The position numbers were made by a program, and so were the translations under genes. From Lepidostoma basale (taxonomy: Eukaryota > Arthropoda > Insecta > Trichoptera > Lepidostomatidae), in contig JAHDVF020000494.1 in assembly GCA_022606425.2 (NCBI GenBank), positions 310,001-374,000 on the forward strand: a stretch of 64,000 bases of DNA, given 5' to 3'. Positions 31,716 to 42,066 of the stretch are shown here, piece after piece. The notes under the pieces are model-generated. The model saw nothing but the letters and a program-made list of their open reading frames with translations, made no database searches and was not told where the DNA came from. Each line of letters opens with the position of its first letter. Position 1 is the first letter of the stretch.

Positions 31716-32300
31716 TGTTTTAAAAAAATTAATCAAATTTAAATTAGATAATTTTTAAAAGCACTGTTTTCATTGATTAATCATCTCATAGTTTCTATAG
31801 AATGGTCCGTGTTATAAACTAGCTATTGAATATACATATATTGGATGAGAGCTGCGCCTGACGCAGTCTATCAACATTTACATCATGATAAGATGATTTG
31901 AAAGACAGGTTTTGCATCTCGATCTAAACTTAAATAAACTCTCATGTACTTGAGTGAAAACAGTCTTTCAATATAGACAATCTGCCCACTGCAGAAGACA
32001 TTGCTTTTCGAAATGTAGACTTCGTTGTATTTAGGATCAAGGTGATGGAGAGTTCACGTATTTTAGCTGTGCAATGTAGCTTCGATTTCGTATACATCTT
32101 TCTCTTTGCCATTTTTTCAAATCTGTTTGGTGAGTTTGGTCCTCCTTGTGCGTACATTATACAAATTCTTATTTTTCATTTCCTTACTAATGTAGTTTTA
32201 CCGAAATCACTAGTACATGGTTTCAATATCACTTTATCAATTTTTTTCCCCATGTGGTTTCTCAGTCTAGGCCAATGTAGATCATCCGTTTTTTTTTCTT
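31716..32300. other. Unassigned AT-rich region
   Basis: A 91-codon frame (32042-32317) ends in a poly-Phe run caused by a T tract; not considered coding. Confidence 0.3.
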
Positions 32301-32735
32301 TCTTCTTCTTCTTTTAATAGATCTGACGATCTGTGATACAGAAATCATGTCTCGTCGGATGGTGAGATCCAGTTGTCCTTCCATCTCTTAGGCGTTCTTC
32401 CAGGTGGGCGATGTCCGGAGGGAATTTTATAAGCGGCTGTATATGCAAGTCTGTCACCATCCATTCGGGCTACATGGTACTATCAGTATCTTCTTTTGCA
32501 TCTACTCCACTGAACAATATCCTCTATTTCGCAAGTTTTTCTTATGTCTACGTTGCAGTCACGATCTCGAAGAGTTTTTCCAGTAATTGATCTTAGGACC
32601 TTCATCTCCGATGTTCTTAGTAGTCCCTTGGTTCGCACAGTGTCGGCCCGCGTCTCTACATCGTACGTCATGATAGGTCGCACGCATCTTTTATAAATTC
32701 TGATCTTGCTGTCGATACGCATGTGCTTGTTCTTC
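32301..32735 (-). mobile_element. RTE-D LINE fragment
   Basis: The minus frame (32483-32722) encodes MRIDSKIRIYKRCVRPIMTY, DVETRADTVRTKGLLRTSEM and EIEDIVQWSRCKRRY. The inverted (CTT) tail is at 32300-32315. Confidence 0.78.
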
Positions 32736-33834
32736 TAGACCGGATTCTTCAGACACCCTGACTTTTAATTTTGCTGCTGATCATTGAGAACACTGTGGAA
32801 AAATAAGAGATTGTTCGGAAGAGAAGAGTGAAAATTAAACGCCACGTAGCAATAAAACACCTGCATATGGATTTCCGCGAATGCACATCACCCCGTAAAC
32901 ATGTCTTGCAAACTGACAGGTATATGTTGTGACAAGCTTCGCAAACTATTATTCTTAAACAGGTGGAAGACACCTTGCAGGGGGTGTTTACACAGTGAAA
33001 GGCGTTTTCGTTTATTTTTTGCTAAGATCAGATGTCGGCAAACATCTGTAGATCGAATGTTTTCCATATTGAAATAATGGATTGGATTTCCAACTTTAAA
33101 ACGTTAAACATGTGAACAGTTATTTTGAAATCAATAAACATTTTCGGTCAAAAGTGAAATTAGTTGATATTTGGTTAAACGTTTTTTTTCAAATGGACAC
33201 TTTTTTCATCTTTTGATACGCATCGTTGTTTTGTTTTGCTTTAAGTTGATAATGTTTTAACTCGACAAAAATCTGAGATTTGTTTAAAGACGAAAAAAAG
33301 TTGAATTATATAAACATCTTCTGTTCAAAACAATATGTTTAACTTATAGTAAAAGTACATTTTTTTCAATGATTGCTAAATCAATTAATCATCTGAATCG
33401 CTTGATTTAGAATTTTTTTTATTTAAAAATCGTTTTTTCTGTTGCATGTTAAATTGAATCTTTTAATGGTAAGTTCAGAATGAAAATAAAAGAAAAGCTT
33501 TAAATTTCTCAAAGTGACAGGTTTTCTCTACATTTTATTCCATCACGTTTTAGCGAATGAACTTCGTGTTTAATTTTTTCCTTGTTCTGAGGCCGCGTCA
33601 CGTATTTATTATTTTATTACCGTTCGGAAGTTTAATACGGGAAAGGCCAAGAGATCTGGGAATAGATGGAGTCATGGTTCACTGAACGTACCACGATACG
33701 TGACCCACGTTAACTACCATTTAAACGGCCATTAAGAAATTAATTGAATAAAATTTTAATTACTTCCAAATCACCTAATTATACGCGTTTTAATAAATTA
33801 GTAATGGTTACTTTTTATTAACCGAGAGTAGAAA
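32736..33834. other. Unassigned AT-rich region
   Basis: This is one of the longest repeat-free intervals. A 74-codon minus frame at 32749-32973 has no domain. Confidence 0.35.
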
Positions 33835-33950
33835 GTTACTTATCGTTTACCCGAAGCTGTTAAAGGACGCAACGGCGCCCTTTCGTTGTTAACGCAATTC
33901 ATAGACCCGTCCCCCGTTCATGCGAGACTTACGTTTTTTGGGGAATGCAT
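33835..33950. repeat. Dispersed repeat R2, copy 2
   Basis: Matches 9470-9560: acccgaagctgttaaagga, ggcgccctttcgtt, cccgtcccccgtt. Confidence 0.5.
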
Positions 33951-34194
33951 CATTTGGAAAATCAACAACAAAATTAAGAAAGACCCCGGGTCACATTTAA
34001 TCTAAAACATGGTACATGATCATAAAATGTAAAAATAAAAACGTAAGGTCTAATATAAAATTATTTTCAGACAGGTATTGGTGAGGGTGGGACGGAGTGA
34101 GAAATGGAAATGAAAATGGGGAATGAAGGAAATACTCGTAATAACTAAGGAAAATGAAGTAAATACTAGTCATGGAAATAAGGGGAAGAATACA

Positions 34195-34280
34195 TCTAAG
34201 GAATAATTTAATTTATTGTCCTTACAAATGTTTAATTTTTCTGGTAACTTCTGTAATCTAGATATTATTTTATCCAAGGA
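34195..34280. repeat. Dispersed repeat R4, copy 1
   Basis: The run ttgtccttacaaatgtttaa ... atattattttatcc is repeated at 35440-35520. Confidence 0.5.
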
Positions 34281-34289
34281 TATCCGACA

Positions 34290-34500
34290 GTCGATGGGGA
34301 AAACGGGTTCTGAAGTGGAGACCACGCACAGGATTCCGTAGACTTGGGCGTCCCCTTGCTCTCTGTACCGACGATATTGTAAGGGTAACTGGACGTGGAT
34401 GGATAATATTGGCAATAAATACGGAGCAATGGCGTGCTTTGGGAGATGCTTTCGTTCAGCAGTGGGCGACAGACGGATGATAAAAAGAAGATAATGGAAG
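34290..34500 (+). mobile_element. RTE-G LINE 3' fragment
   Basis: One frame reads WRPRTGFRRLGRPLALCTDD, IVRVTGRGWIILAINTEQWR and ALGDAFVQQWATDG before a TGA and aaaaagaag. The closing order W-R ... GRP ... TDDI-x-RV-x-G-x-x-W ... EQWR ... QQW is characteristic of the RTE C-terminus. Confidence 0.7.
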
Positions 34501-34685
34501 CTACTTATTAGGTTACTTTATTTAAAATATATGAGCATACGTAATACTGGCAATTAACGTATGAAAAGTACTATATTCTACTTGAGAAAAGGTGTAAAAC
34601 TACATTTCAAATAGAAATTTATAATTTTGGGTAATTGGAATGAAATTTTTATAACGCTTTTTGAAAATATTAATTATTTTATATG

Positions 34686-34800
34686 AAACTGTTAATGAAT
34701 AAACTTTGTTTTTTGTATCACAATTGTATTTTATTTTACGCGACAGCTGTTTCATCAACCAATGTTGACATCTTCAGGTGTTACAATAATATAAAAATGT
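34686..34800. mobile_element. PAL-1 single arm with hammerhead-like motif
   Basis: It runs from aaactttgttttttgtatcac through gcgacagctgtttcatcaac to caggtgttacaataatat. The opposite arm is not present nearby. Confidence 0.7.
34734..34784 (-). ncRNA. Hammerhead ribozyme-like motif (PAL-1, solitary arm)
   Basis: Minus strand: CUGAAGA (34771-34777), extra U, GUCAAC/GUUGAU (six pairs with one G-U), GAAA (from 34753), ACAGCUGU as stem III, GUC (34742-34744). Stem I pairs C-G, mismatch, C-G, A-U. All invariant core bases are retained. Confidence 0.55.
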
Positions 34801-35439
34801 CAAATTTTCGTGATTTTTCGAATCTTTATGTGTTGTCGATTTGCATAATTTATTCTAATAACTGTTTTATTATTATTTTATTATTATATTTTCCACCTTT
34901 AATATTTTCTCCTATAAATAGTAACTCACCGTTCTTTTAATTAAAATATTTAGGTACCTAACTCAATTTCAGCAAGAACTTCATAATAATATCAAAGTTA
35001 TTTAATTTAACAGTTTGAATTATTTTCGTTATATTAAAAATATTATACAATATTTTTTTGTTGATGGAATGATTATCATTACATTATTTGTTGATGCAGT
35101 TAATTGACATAAATCTATGAACATTTCAATACTGCAACAATAAAAATTAAGCTAAAGACAAATTAAGATTACAAACAGTAAGTTAAGAATATTCAGATCA
35201 TAAAAGAAGGAAGGATTCATAAATAAATATTCTATAGATGAGCAATATGAACACGACTAATAAATTATAAAATCATTTCTCTCTAATAATAGATAGTCAA
35301 GATACCTTTTTGTTAAAAAGTAATCAAATATAAAAGAAAAACGATTTTCATTCCAAAGTTCTCGTTTTGTTAAACGAAGACTGCCAATATTATTTTTACA
35401 TTTTCAAACAGCACGATCGTTATTGTATACCGGGAGTAA
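34801..35439. other. Unassigned AT-rich region
   Basis: No recognisable coding frame or shared repeat. Confidence 0.3.
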
Positions 35440-35520
35440 TTTAAAATTTTGTCCTTAGCAATGTTTCAAATTTTCTGGAAATTTCTTTAACTTAAATATT
35501 ATTTTACCCGCAGAAGAATA
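35440..35520. repeat. Dispersed repeat R4, copy 2
   Basis: Diverged partner of 34195-34280 (ttgtccttagcaatgtttca ... aaatattattttaccc). Confidence 0.5.
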
Positions 35521-36039
35521 TGGACGTTTGAGATTATTTAATTAACCGAGTTCCGTTCGACTGTAAATATTGGAATTTTCCAAAGTTTGTTTGACAAGTT
35601 TTATTCCAGGGTTAGAGATAAAGGCCTAAGATCAAATCAATAAGAACTTTCGTTTACCGAACGAATCCAAACTTCTACGAAGTTGTCTTTGGTTAAGACC
35701 GTTTCAATCAGCGCGAAATGAATTAAAAATTGAATAGAAAAATTCAAGAACATTAAATGGAACAAAATTTGTCTTTTGTTACTTCTTATTGTCTTGTTGA
35801 TATCCACGTGACTTCAAAGATATATACACACATAACGTCTTTCGGAATTCTTTTTCATATGGTTCTAGGTCTGCCTAGTTATCTCATTTGACTTGCATGG
35901 TACTAATTCAGTATTTTAGGGTACCTCACATGGCGTGCAGGGAGATATTAATGATAATTAAAAACATAGTTTATCAAACGAAATTCAGAGAAATATGTAT
36001 TATAAAACTTTAAAGCGCCTTTGAATAAGATGCTTGTCG
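35521..36039. other. Unassigned region
   Basis: AT-rich intron sequence without recognised element. Confidence 0.3.
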
Positions 36040-36535
36040 ACAAATCATCATCCGTTTCCCCGAAAGGCCAGGCGGAGAGAATGAACCGCCACACTACTCT
36101 ATCCTGACACACTTCTATAGCTTCCTCTACATTCATACAGCGAGTCATACACGCACGTCGATTCTTCCGACTTCTAACATGGCCGACCTTTAGAATTTGA
36201 TTGATTCGGTTATGCCATGTTTTCTTCTGTTTTCGACTCCATTCACATCGTTAACATTGACTTTCTTAACCATTATTGCTGCATCCATGCGTTCCATGTG
36301 ACCAAAACATGTAGTGATCCTTTCATAATATCGTTCTTACTTTCTACATTCCTACACTACATTCATTTCTAATATCAGCATTTGAAACTCTATCGTACAT
36401 CGTTTTACCTCACATACATCTAAGGGATCTCATTACTACCGCATTTATTCTGCTCTCATGCTTCTCCTGAGAGTTCCATGCTGTGCTTCCATACATAAGG
36501 GTTCGAACTAGAACTCCATTGTGAACGGCCATTTA
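36040..36535 (-). mobile_element. RTE-B LINE fragment, 495 bases
   Basis: The minus strand covers NGVLVRTLMYGSTAWNSQEK-like codons to CMNVEEAIEVCQDRVVW. It ends in the damaged hairpin region (tttccccgaaaggcc); its tail is eroded. Confidence 0.8.
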
Positions 36536-36603
36536 CGCCCATGTATATTTCTATGTCAAAATATTTGAGCTGATGAACTCTTGATATCAATGTGATAATA
36601 GAT

Positions 36604-36748
36604 TCTAACTAACTAACCATCACGCCGTCTCATCGAAGGGGTATGCATAAAGAATGGAATGCCAAACTTTTCTTTCCTGACATATTTCTCTCGATTCCTC
36701 AACATTTATACCTCGTGTCATGAACGCGCGTCGATTTCTCTGATAAAA
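36604..36748 (-). mobile_element. RTE-A LINE fragment
   Basis: The inverted tail ctaactaactaacc is followed by atcacgccgtctcatcgaag and the complement of RRAFMTRGINVEESREICQE. It is joined head-to-head to an RTE-E piece. Confidence 0.8.
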
Positions 36749-37076
36749 GATTCTGTTCACAAATGAGGATGTTCTCCAAAGAATCGATGGAGGAAGGCAC
36801 CTTAGAACTTTGTCCGAAAGGCGTGCAAGATGGATCGGCCATGTAATACGACAAAACGGCCTCTTGCATGCCATAATGGAGGGTATGACCGAGGAGATAA
36901 ACTCTAGGGGACGCCCACGACGAGAGTACCTGGAGGACCTGTTGGTGGACGTGCGCTGCTCATCATTTGCAGATTTTAAAAGAGCCGCACAAGACAGGGA
37001 ATAATGGAAGAAAAGAATAGAGGAAATTGCTGCAAACCAATCCCAGGATTGAAACCAGAGAGAGAGAGAGAGATTC
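36749..37076 (+). mobile_element. RTE-E LINE 3' fragment with GA tail
   Basis: The frame encodes NEDVLQRIDGGRHLRTLSER, RARWIGHVIRQNGLLHAIME and GRPRREYLEDLLVDVRCSS. It ends AAQDRE stop and then in a (GA)n tail. Related pieces: 47500-47735 (-) and 55560-55612 (+). Confidence 0.78.
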
Positions 37077-37485
37077 CGTACTAGTATATCCATACCTGTG
37101 TTTGTATGTATGTGTATGTCTTTTTTATGTGTGTGTGTGTTTTTGTGCGTTTGTGTGTGTTTTTGTGTGGATCAATTTGTATGTTTTATTTTCCTCCAGC
37201 GTTTTTGCGACGTAGCATACGTGTTTTCATAAACGCCGCCGTGCATCGTTAGATTAAACAATGCGGCGTATGAAAATTGTCTGTTGCCGGCGTTTGTCCC
37301 GAAATTTGGGCTTAATTTTATCTCCAATAATGGAGCAAAGTACCCATTTGTAGACTAAACTTTTTTCCACTTATTCCCCTTATCTTAATTGTGCCCATTC
37401 TGGTTTTATCTCCACGCTTGCATTATCCGAACATGTTCCTGTGTTTTAACTGCTCCACAATGCGAACTATATAGACATACTATAG
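37077..37485. other. Low-complexity GT-rich tract and unassigned flank
   Basis: A degenerate (TG)n tract lies at about 37100-37175. The following ~280 bases have no recognised repeat. Confidence 0.5.
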
Positions 37486-37956
37486 GGTGTTGTTTATTAG
37501 AGGTTTGGTTTTCAAACTGGCAACATTATTTCTGCAGACTGTCAATTTGACAGTTAACAGTTGATTTGTAGTCAGAACGTTTTGCCATTTCACTTAGTTG
37601 CTCGATAAAGTTGTCGAAAATTGGACTTCACGATTGCGCTTCATTCGAGCTAGCCGTGGCGCTCATATGCCCGAAATCAAAAGGGTGTTTTTTTAGAGGT
37701 ATACATATTCAAAATAAATAAAAACACATTAAAATAATGTTAATTAAAATTGTTTAAATATGATTTTAGGCATATGAGCGCCACGGCTAGCTCGAATGAA
37801 GCGCAATCGTGAAGTCCAATTTTCGACAACTTTATCGAGCAACTGGGTGAAATGGCAAAACGTACTGACTACAAATCAATTGTCAACTGTCTAATTGACA
37901 TTCTGTAGAAAAAATGTTGCCAGTTTAAAAACCAAACCCTAAAAAAAACACCCTTT
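37486..37956. mobile_element. Long palindromic DNA-transposon-like element
   Basis: Terminal inverted repeats gggtgttgtttattagaggt and its inverse (aaccctaaaaaaaacaccc) open arms of about 190-200 bases. The arms share cgaatgaagcgcaatcgtga and ctagccgtggcgctcatatg. The short loop holds a second terminus-like string (aagggtgtttttttagaggt). Flanks are tata/ttata. No transposase; non-autonomous. Confidence 0.8.
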
Positions 37957-38229
37957 ATATAGAGTACGTTAATTAGTGTATGAACAAGACATATACTTCA
38001 CTATTCATATTTTAGGTAATAAACTGAACTCCTTTAATGCGTTGTTTTAATTACTTTCTGTTTTCTCTTATGTATTCCAGGAGTTTAACCATCATAAAGT
38101 CAAAAGTATTTTGAACAAATAATAATGTTTTTTATTAATTAAAAAAATAATTATTCTAAAGTTTGTTGTTCCCGACATGATTCAAATTGTATTAACAAAA
38201 TCTTTAAAAATAGTCGTAAGAACAATGGT

Positions 38230-38395
38230 TTTAATAAATTCTATTATAATTAATTACACAATCTTCAATATGTGCAGAAAATAGTTAATTTTTATGAAAA
38301 AGAGTCAGGCTCACGTCCAGGATTAAACCCAAGTACCCTGGCTCAATCGCTAAGCGTTTGTCTCTTAGACTACCACCATGTTATCTTATGTTTTT
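38230..38395 (-). repeat. tRNA-derived SINE-2, copy 1
   Basis: On the minus strand, tggtggtagtctaagagaca is followed by box B gggtttaatcc (complement 38320-38330), then the body aaaattaactattttctgca. Second copy at 41288-41400. Confidence 0.65.
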
Positions 38396-38522
38396 ATTTT
38401 GTTCATGACGCTTCCGTTTGAATTGCATTCACATTTTATAACTGCAATTGCCACTGTATCAATCAAATACATAAGCAGTAGGTAATATATAATATATATA
38501 AAAAGTATAAACAAACAATAAT

Positions 38523-38640
38523 GATATATTTAGTTAAAATCCACTAATGTTTGTTGTATCTTCGACCGGTTTCGGTAGTTCGCTGCCATCTTCTGGTCAG
38601 CGAGTTGCCAACATTAGTGGATTTTAACTAAATATAAATT
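38523..38640. mobile_element. PAL-3 palindromic element, copy 1
   Basis: Outer arms atatttagttaaaatccact and agtggattttaactaaatat are perfect inverse. The centre carries cgaccggtttcggtagttcg ... ccatcttctgg: a hammerhead-like unit on the minus strand with ACCGGU stem III, GGCAG/CUACC stem II and core CAGAAGA (U4 changed to A). Confidence 0.7.
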
Positions 38641-38951
38641 TAAAAATGATTATAAAGAAAAACAATTATTTCATTATTATAATGATCTTCTACCATGAAA
38701 TTTCAAATAATGATTTGTTTGTATTTTTTTTTAGTAAACAATCCTTTGTTTTTCATCTTTCCATCACTTTAAACACTTAAATTTACTTATATTTTGGAGC
38801 CAATAGAATCGTCTTCTGCCTACTTAACGTCGTCTCTCGATCATTATTTAGAGTATTATTTGTACCAATGAGTATTTGGCCTTTGTAGTCATTAGACACA
38901 TGTTGAACTATTTTATATGTAAGTAATTGAAAACACATGTTATTACAATAA
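38641..38951. other. Unassigned AT-rich spacer
   Basis: A 91-codon minus frame at 38783-39058 overlaps PAL-7 and is not convincing. Confidence 0.3.
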
Positions 38952-39320
38952 TTGTGTAGATTTTCACGGTTGATACCAATGTGTTTTTTTGGATCTTGGG
39001 AAAATTCGTGTAACTTGTCTTTCTCGGCAGACGTTTTGGAGATCATTGCAGTCTCCATCTTCAGGTAGTTAATTCATAACAAGGGTATTAGACAAAGCGT
39101 GGAGTTGGGCGCCCACAGCTGCGTCGGCGCGACGATATCCGAAAGAGTGCGGGAAGTGCCTGGATGCAGATCGCTCAGGATAGAAGAGAGTTGAAAATAT
39201 AAGAGGAGACCTACGTCCAGGAATGTACAACCACAACAGGCTGAAGAAGTAATGATCAGTAACGATCTCCAAAACGTCAGTCAAGAAACACGAATTTTCC
39301 CATAAAAACGTAGTATCATC
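38952..39320. mobile_element. PAL-7 element, split by an RTE-H fragment
   Basis: Left arm: gtagattttcacggtt ... gggaaaattcgtg ... acgttttggagatcattgca. Right arm: gatctccaaaacgtcag ... cacgaattttccca. The central gcagtctccatcttcagg gives CUGAAGA on the minus strand, but G12 of the GAAA box is A (AAAAC). RTE-H sits in the loop. Confidence 0.7.
39066..39248 (+). mobile_element. RTE-H LINE 3' fragment
   Basis: One frame reads GRPQLRRRDDIRKSAGSAWM, QIAQDRRELKI, stop, EETYVQECTTTTG and a short gaagaag tail. The same end appears at 44317-44405 (MRIAQGRREWK, EEACVQEWTATTD). Confidence 0.7.
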
Positions 39321-39383
39321 TAATAGTATAATATTTTTACATTTCAAGAATTTCGGAGTTACTAATAAAATCCGTTCAAGATA

Positions 39384-40670
39384 TTAGGTCCTTACATATG
39401 AAATTGGCGTTTTGCCGTTCTGGCAACTTTGATCTCAAATATCTTCTCTATGGTTAGGAATTCCAAATTTAAATTTATACAGCTATTTACTCAAGTATTT
39501 GTGTTTCGAAAATTATAATTAATTTGTTTTTTCCTCAATTGTTTTTTTTCTTTGCGTCACTCAGTTTACAAAATGGAAAACTTGAAATATCGCGTTATTT
39601 ACGAGTACGAGTTCCACCGTGGCACCAGTGCTGCAGAAACGGCTCGAAGGATTAATGATGTGTATGGCGACGGTGCCGCAAAAGAAAACACAGTGCGTTT
39701 TTGGTTCCAACGTTTTCGTTCTGGAAATTTCGACCTGCAGAACAAGCCCCGTGGACGGCCGGAGACCAAAGTTGATAATGAAGAATTGAAGGCTATTGTG
39801 GAAGCGGATCCATCGCAAACCACGTCCGAGTTAGCTGCAGGCTGCGGTGTTAGTGATAAAACTGTTTTAATCCACTTGAAGCAAATTGGGAAGGTGAAAA
39901 AGCTTGAAAGGTGGGTACCTCACGAATTGAGTGAAGCAAATCAACAAACGCGCGTTGACTGCTGCGTTGCATTACTCAACCGGCACAATAATGAAGGGAT
40001 TTTGAATCGAATCATTACCTGTGATGAAAAGTGGATCCTGTATGATAATCGGAAGCGCTCATCGCAATGGCTGAACCCTGCCGAACCAGCCAAACCATGC
40101 CCCAAGCGAAAATTGACTCCAAAAAAGTTACTTGTGAGCGTTTGGTGGACTAGTGCTGGTGTCGTTCACTACAGCTTTCTAAAATCTGACCAGACGATTA
40201 CGGCAGATGTCTTTTGTCAGCAACTGCAAACCATGATGGAAAAGCTAGCTGCTAAACAACCGAGGCTCGTTAATCGCTCTAGACCACTGCTGCTTCATGA
40301 TAACGCTAGACCACACACTGCACAACAGACGGCTACCAAATTAGAAGAGCTTCAATTGGAATGTCTAAGACATCCACCGTACTCTCCGGACCTTGCCCCA
40401 ACAGATTACTATTTTTTTCGAAATTTGGATAACTTCTTGCAAGGGAAAAAATTCAACTCCGATGGGGCAGTCCAAACCGACTTCAAAGATTTTATTGATT
40501 CCCGTCCGAATGTTTTTTTTAGTAAAGGGATCGATGAACTACCTATGAGATGGCAAAAGTGCATAGATAGCAATGGTACATACTTTGATTAAATAAATAT
40601 ATTATATTAAAAAAAAATCAACTTTATGTTCCTCCCATACAAAACGCCAATTTCATATGTAAGGACCTAA
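39384..40670 (+). mobile_element. Intact mariner transposon (1287 bp)
   Basis: Perfect 31-bp terminal inverted repeats start ttaggtccttacatatgaaa (39384-39414) and end with the exact complement (40640-40670). They are flanked by TA on both sides (39382-39383, 40671-40672), the duplicated target of Tc1/mariner elements. The interior holds one uninterrupted transposase frame, with a polyadenylation signal AATAAA starting at its stop codon (40592-40597). Terminal repeat identity and an open frame point to recent insertion. Confidence 0.97.
39573..40592 (+). CDS. Mariner transposase, D,D34D, full length
   Basis: The protein is 339 residues, normal for mariner. I chose the ATG at 39573 because the sequence then starts MENLKYRVIYEYEF as in the family; the frame is open further upstream only through a TTG. 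The N-terminal ~110 residues form the paired helix-turn-helix DNA-binding region that recognises the terminal repeats, with an AT-hook-like GRP (61-63) between the halves. WVPHEL is at 114-119. Catalytic triad: D151 (ITCDEKW), D243 (LLHDNARPH), D278 (YSPDLAPTDYYFF), with 34 residues between the last two. The end RWQKCIDSNGTYFD and the overall similarity place it with the cecropia subfamily (Hsmar1/SETMAR relatives). It would cut and paste DNA at TA sites in the nucleus. No frameshift, stop or missing catalytic residue is visible. Confidence 0.96.
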   Translation: MENLKYRVIYEYEFHRGTSAAETARRINDVYGDGAAKENTVRFWFQRFRSGNFDLQNKPRGRPETKVDNEELKAIVEADPSQTTSELAAGCGVSDKTVLIHLKQIGKVKKLERWVPHELSEANQQTRVDCCVALLNRHNNEGILNRIITCDEKWILYDNRKRSSQWLNPAEPAKPCPKRKLTPKKLLVSVWWTSAGVVHYSFLKSDQTITADVFCQQLQTMMEKLAAKQPRLVNRSRPLLLHDNARPHTAQQTATKLEELQLECLRHPPYSPDLAPTDYYFFRNLDNFLQGKKFNSDGAVQTDFKDFIDSRPNVFFSKGIDELPMRWQKCIDSNGTYFD

Positions 40671-40802
40671 TATTTGTTGATTATTAATGTACGAGTATAT
40701 TTATCTAAAGCGCATTTAGCCAGTTAATTTTAATTAAAAAAAATTATCAAAAAATAAATGGAGCCCCAGGAAATTGTGACCCTATCAAAATAATCTCGGC
40801 AC

Positions 40803-40945
40803 TCGTTGGGTACGTGAGGAGTCGAAGAAATAAACGTGCGTGCATGACACGATGTAAGAATGTTAAGGAACGAGAGAAAAGTGTCAGGAAAAAACATTAT
40901 GGCAGTCCATTCTTTCTGGAAAGAAGGCGTGATGGTCAGTTAGTA
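40803..40945 (+). mobile_element. RTE-A LINE fragment
   Basis: The last ~140 bases remain: cgtgaggagtcgaagaaata (VRSRRNKRACMTRC), ggcagtccattctttctgga and gatggtcagttagtaa. The hairpin is deleted. Confidence 0.78.
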
Positions 40946-41287
40946 ATTTTTTTTAGTTAAATGTAGAAATCATTTTCTATAGATAATAACTGATTTGATG
41001 AAATTCACGTTGTCTTTGCAGAAAATGTGTTTTTATCTTACAGAATATTACGCCAGCTATCTCCATTTTATATTTAATTTCGGACTCCGGATCGAGGCTC
41101 ACCATGATGAATTTACTACCTTTTGTTTTTATGATCATTTGTAACTACCTGAAATCTCATTCAGTGCTTTGACCTCTTAAATCAAAGGTTCTCAAAAAAT
41201 TTTACCCTGTAAACCGCTTTTTTTTCACAATTCATCTATCAAAATAGATTTTTTTTAAAGACTAAACACCAAGGATTTAAATCAAAG
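40946..41287. other. Unassigned AT-rich spacer
   Basis: No recognised element. Confidence 0.3.
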
Positions 41288-41400
41288 ATACTAGAATTTA
41301 TTTTATAATCTTCAATATGAGCAGAAAATATCTCATTATTATGAAGAAGGAATCTGGCCGTGTCCAGGCTTAAACCCATATTAATCCCATTAAAACAGTT
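41288..41400 (-). repeat. tRNA-derived SINE-2, copy 2 (head truncated)
   Basis: Matches 38262-38335: tcttcaatatgagcagaaaa, tgtccaggcttaaaccca. Box A is missing. Confidence 0.6.
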
Positions 41401-41499
41401 TTTCACATCTGGCACAATGCTATAAACAATATGATTTTATATAGTGGAAAACTCTCAGATAAATAAAGCACACCACAAAGAAAATACATAAACAGTTAT

Positions 41500-41580
41500 T
41501 CAAAATATCTAATAACACCATGTGAGGGCATTCTTAAACATGAATGCCCTCACAAGGCGAATCAAACTTGTCACTATTAT
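41500..41580. repeat. Palindromic scrap related to 56380-56450
   Basis: The string gagggcattcttaaacatgaatgccctc is a hairpin. Similar ggacattctcaaacatttga / gcgaatgccctt lies at 56378-56412. Confidence 0.4.
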
Positions 41581-41735
41581 TATACAAGTTTTTTCGTTTA
41601 TATAAAGAATTTCGACAGGTGTAAAAATATTTTTTTCATTTGTTCCAATGACAATTTGAACAATTTCTTCAATATTATTTTTAAGTTCTTGCTGGTGTTG
41701 GTTTGTTTTAAGTGCTAAATTACAGCTAATTAAAA
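41580..41735. repeat. Dispersed repeat R3, copy 2
   Basis: Same block as 10420-10586 (gtgtaaaaatatttttttca, cttgctggtgttgg). Confidence 0.65.
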
Positions 41736-41757
41736 AAACGGTGAATACATGGAACAT

Positions 41758-42066
41758 AAATTAAATAGACAATATGTGCGCCATCTAAAAAGAACATTAT
41801 GTGTTAAATTATTTTTATTTTGTTATTTTATTTTATATCGTTGTATTTTATATTATTTGTTTTAGATTAATTTTGTGGATGTTGGACGATCGAAGTGTGC
41901 GCGGGAGATGCCTATTGGTGGCGATGAGGTTCGCAACCCATCACACCGCGAATCCCGCGGGCGAAAAGAGAATGATGGAGTGTCGCATCAATTAAAGTGT
42001 GACAGTCAATTCTTTCTGTCTACCTTTCCGGGGAGACGGCGTGATGGTTAGTTAGTTAGTTAGTTA
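41758..42066 (+). mobile_element. LINE-tailed SINE-like element, copy 3 (full length)
   Basis: About 309 bases from aaattaaatagacaatatgt to the (GTTA)4 tail. The middle has ggtggcgatgaggttcgcaa, in which gaggttcgcaaccc resembles a pol III box B with one mismatch. The RTE-A-derived 3' part starts at aagtgtgaca. Confidence 0.82.

Noticed and set aside
37058..37175. Regulatory GA/GT element
   Set aside because: Best explained as the GA tail of RTE-E followed by a degenerate TG microsatellite.
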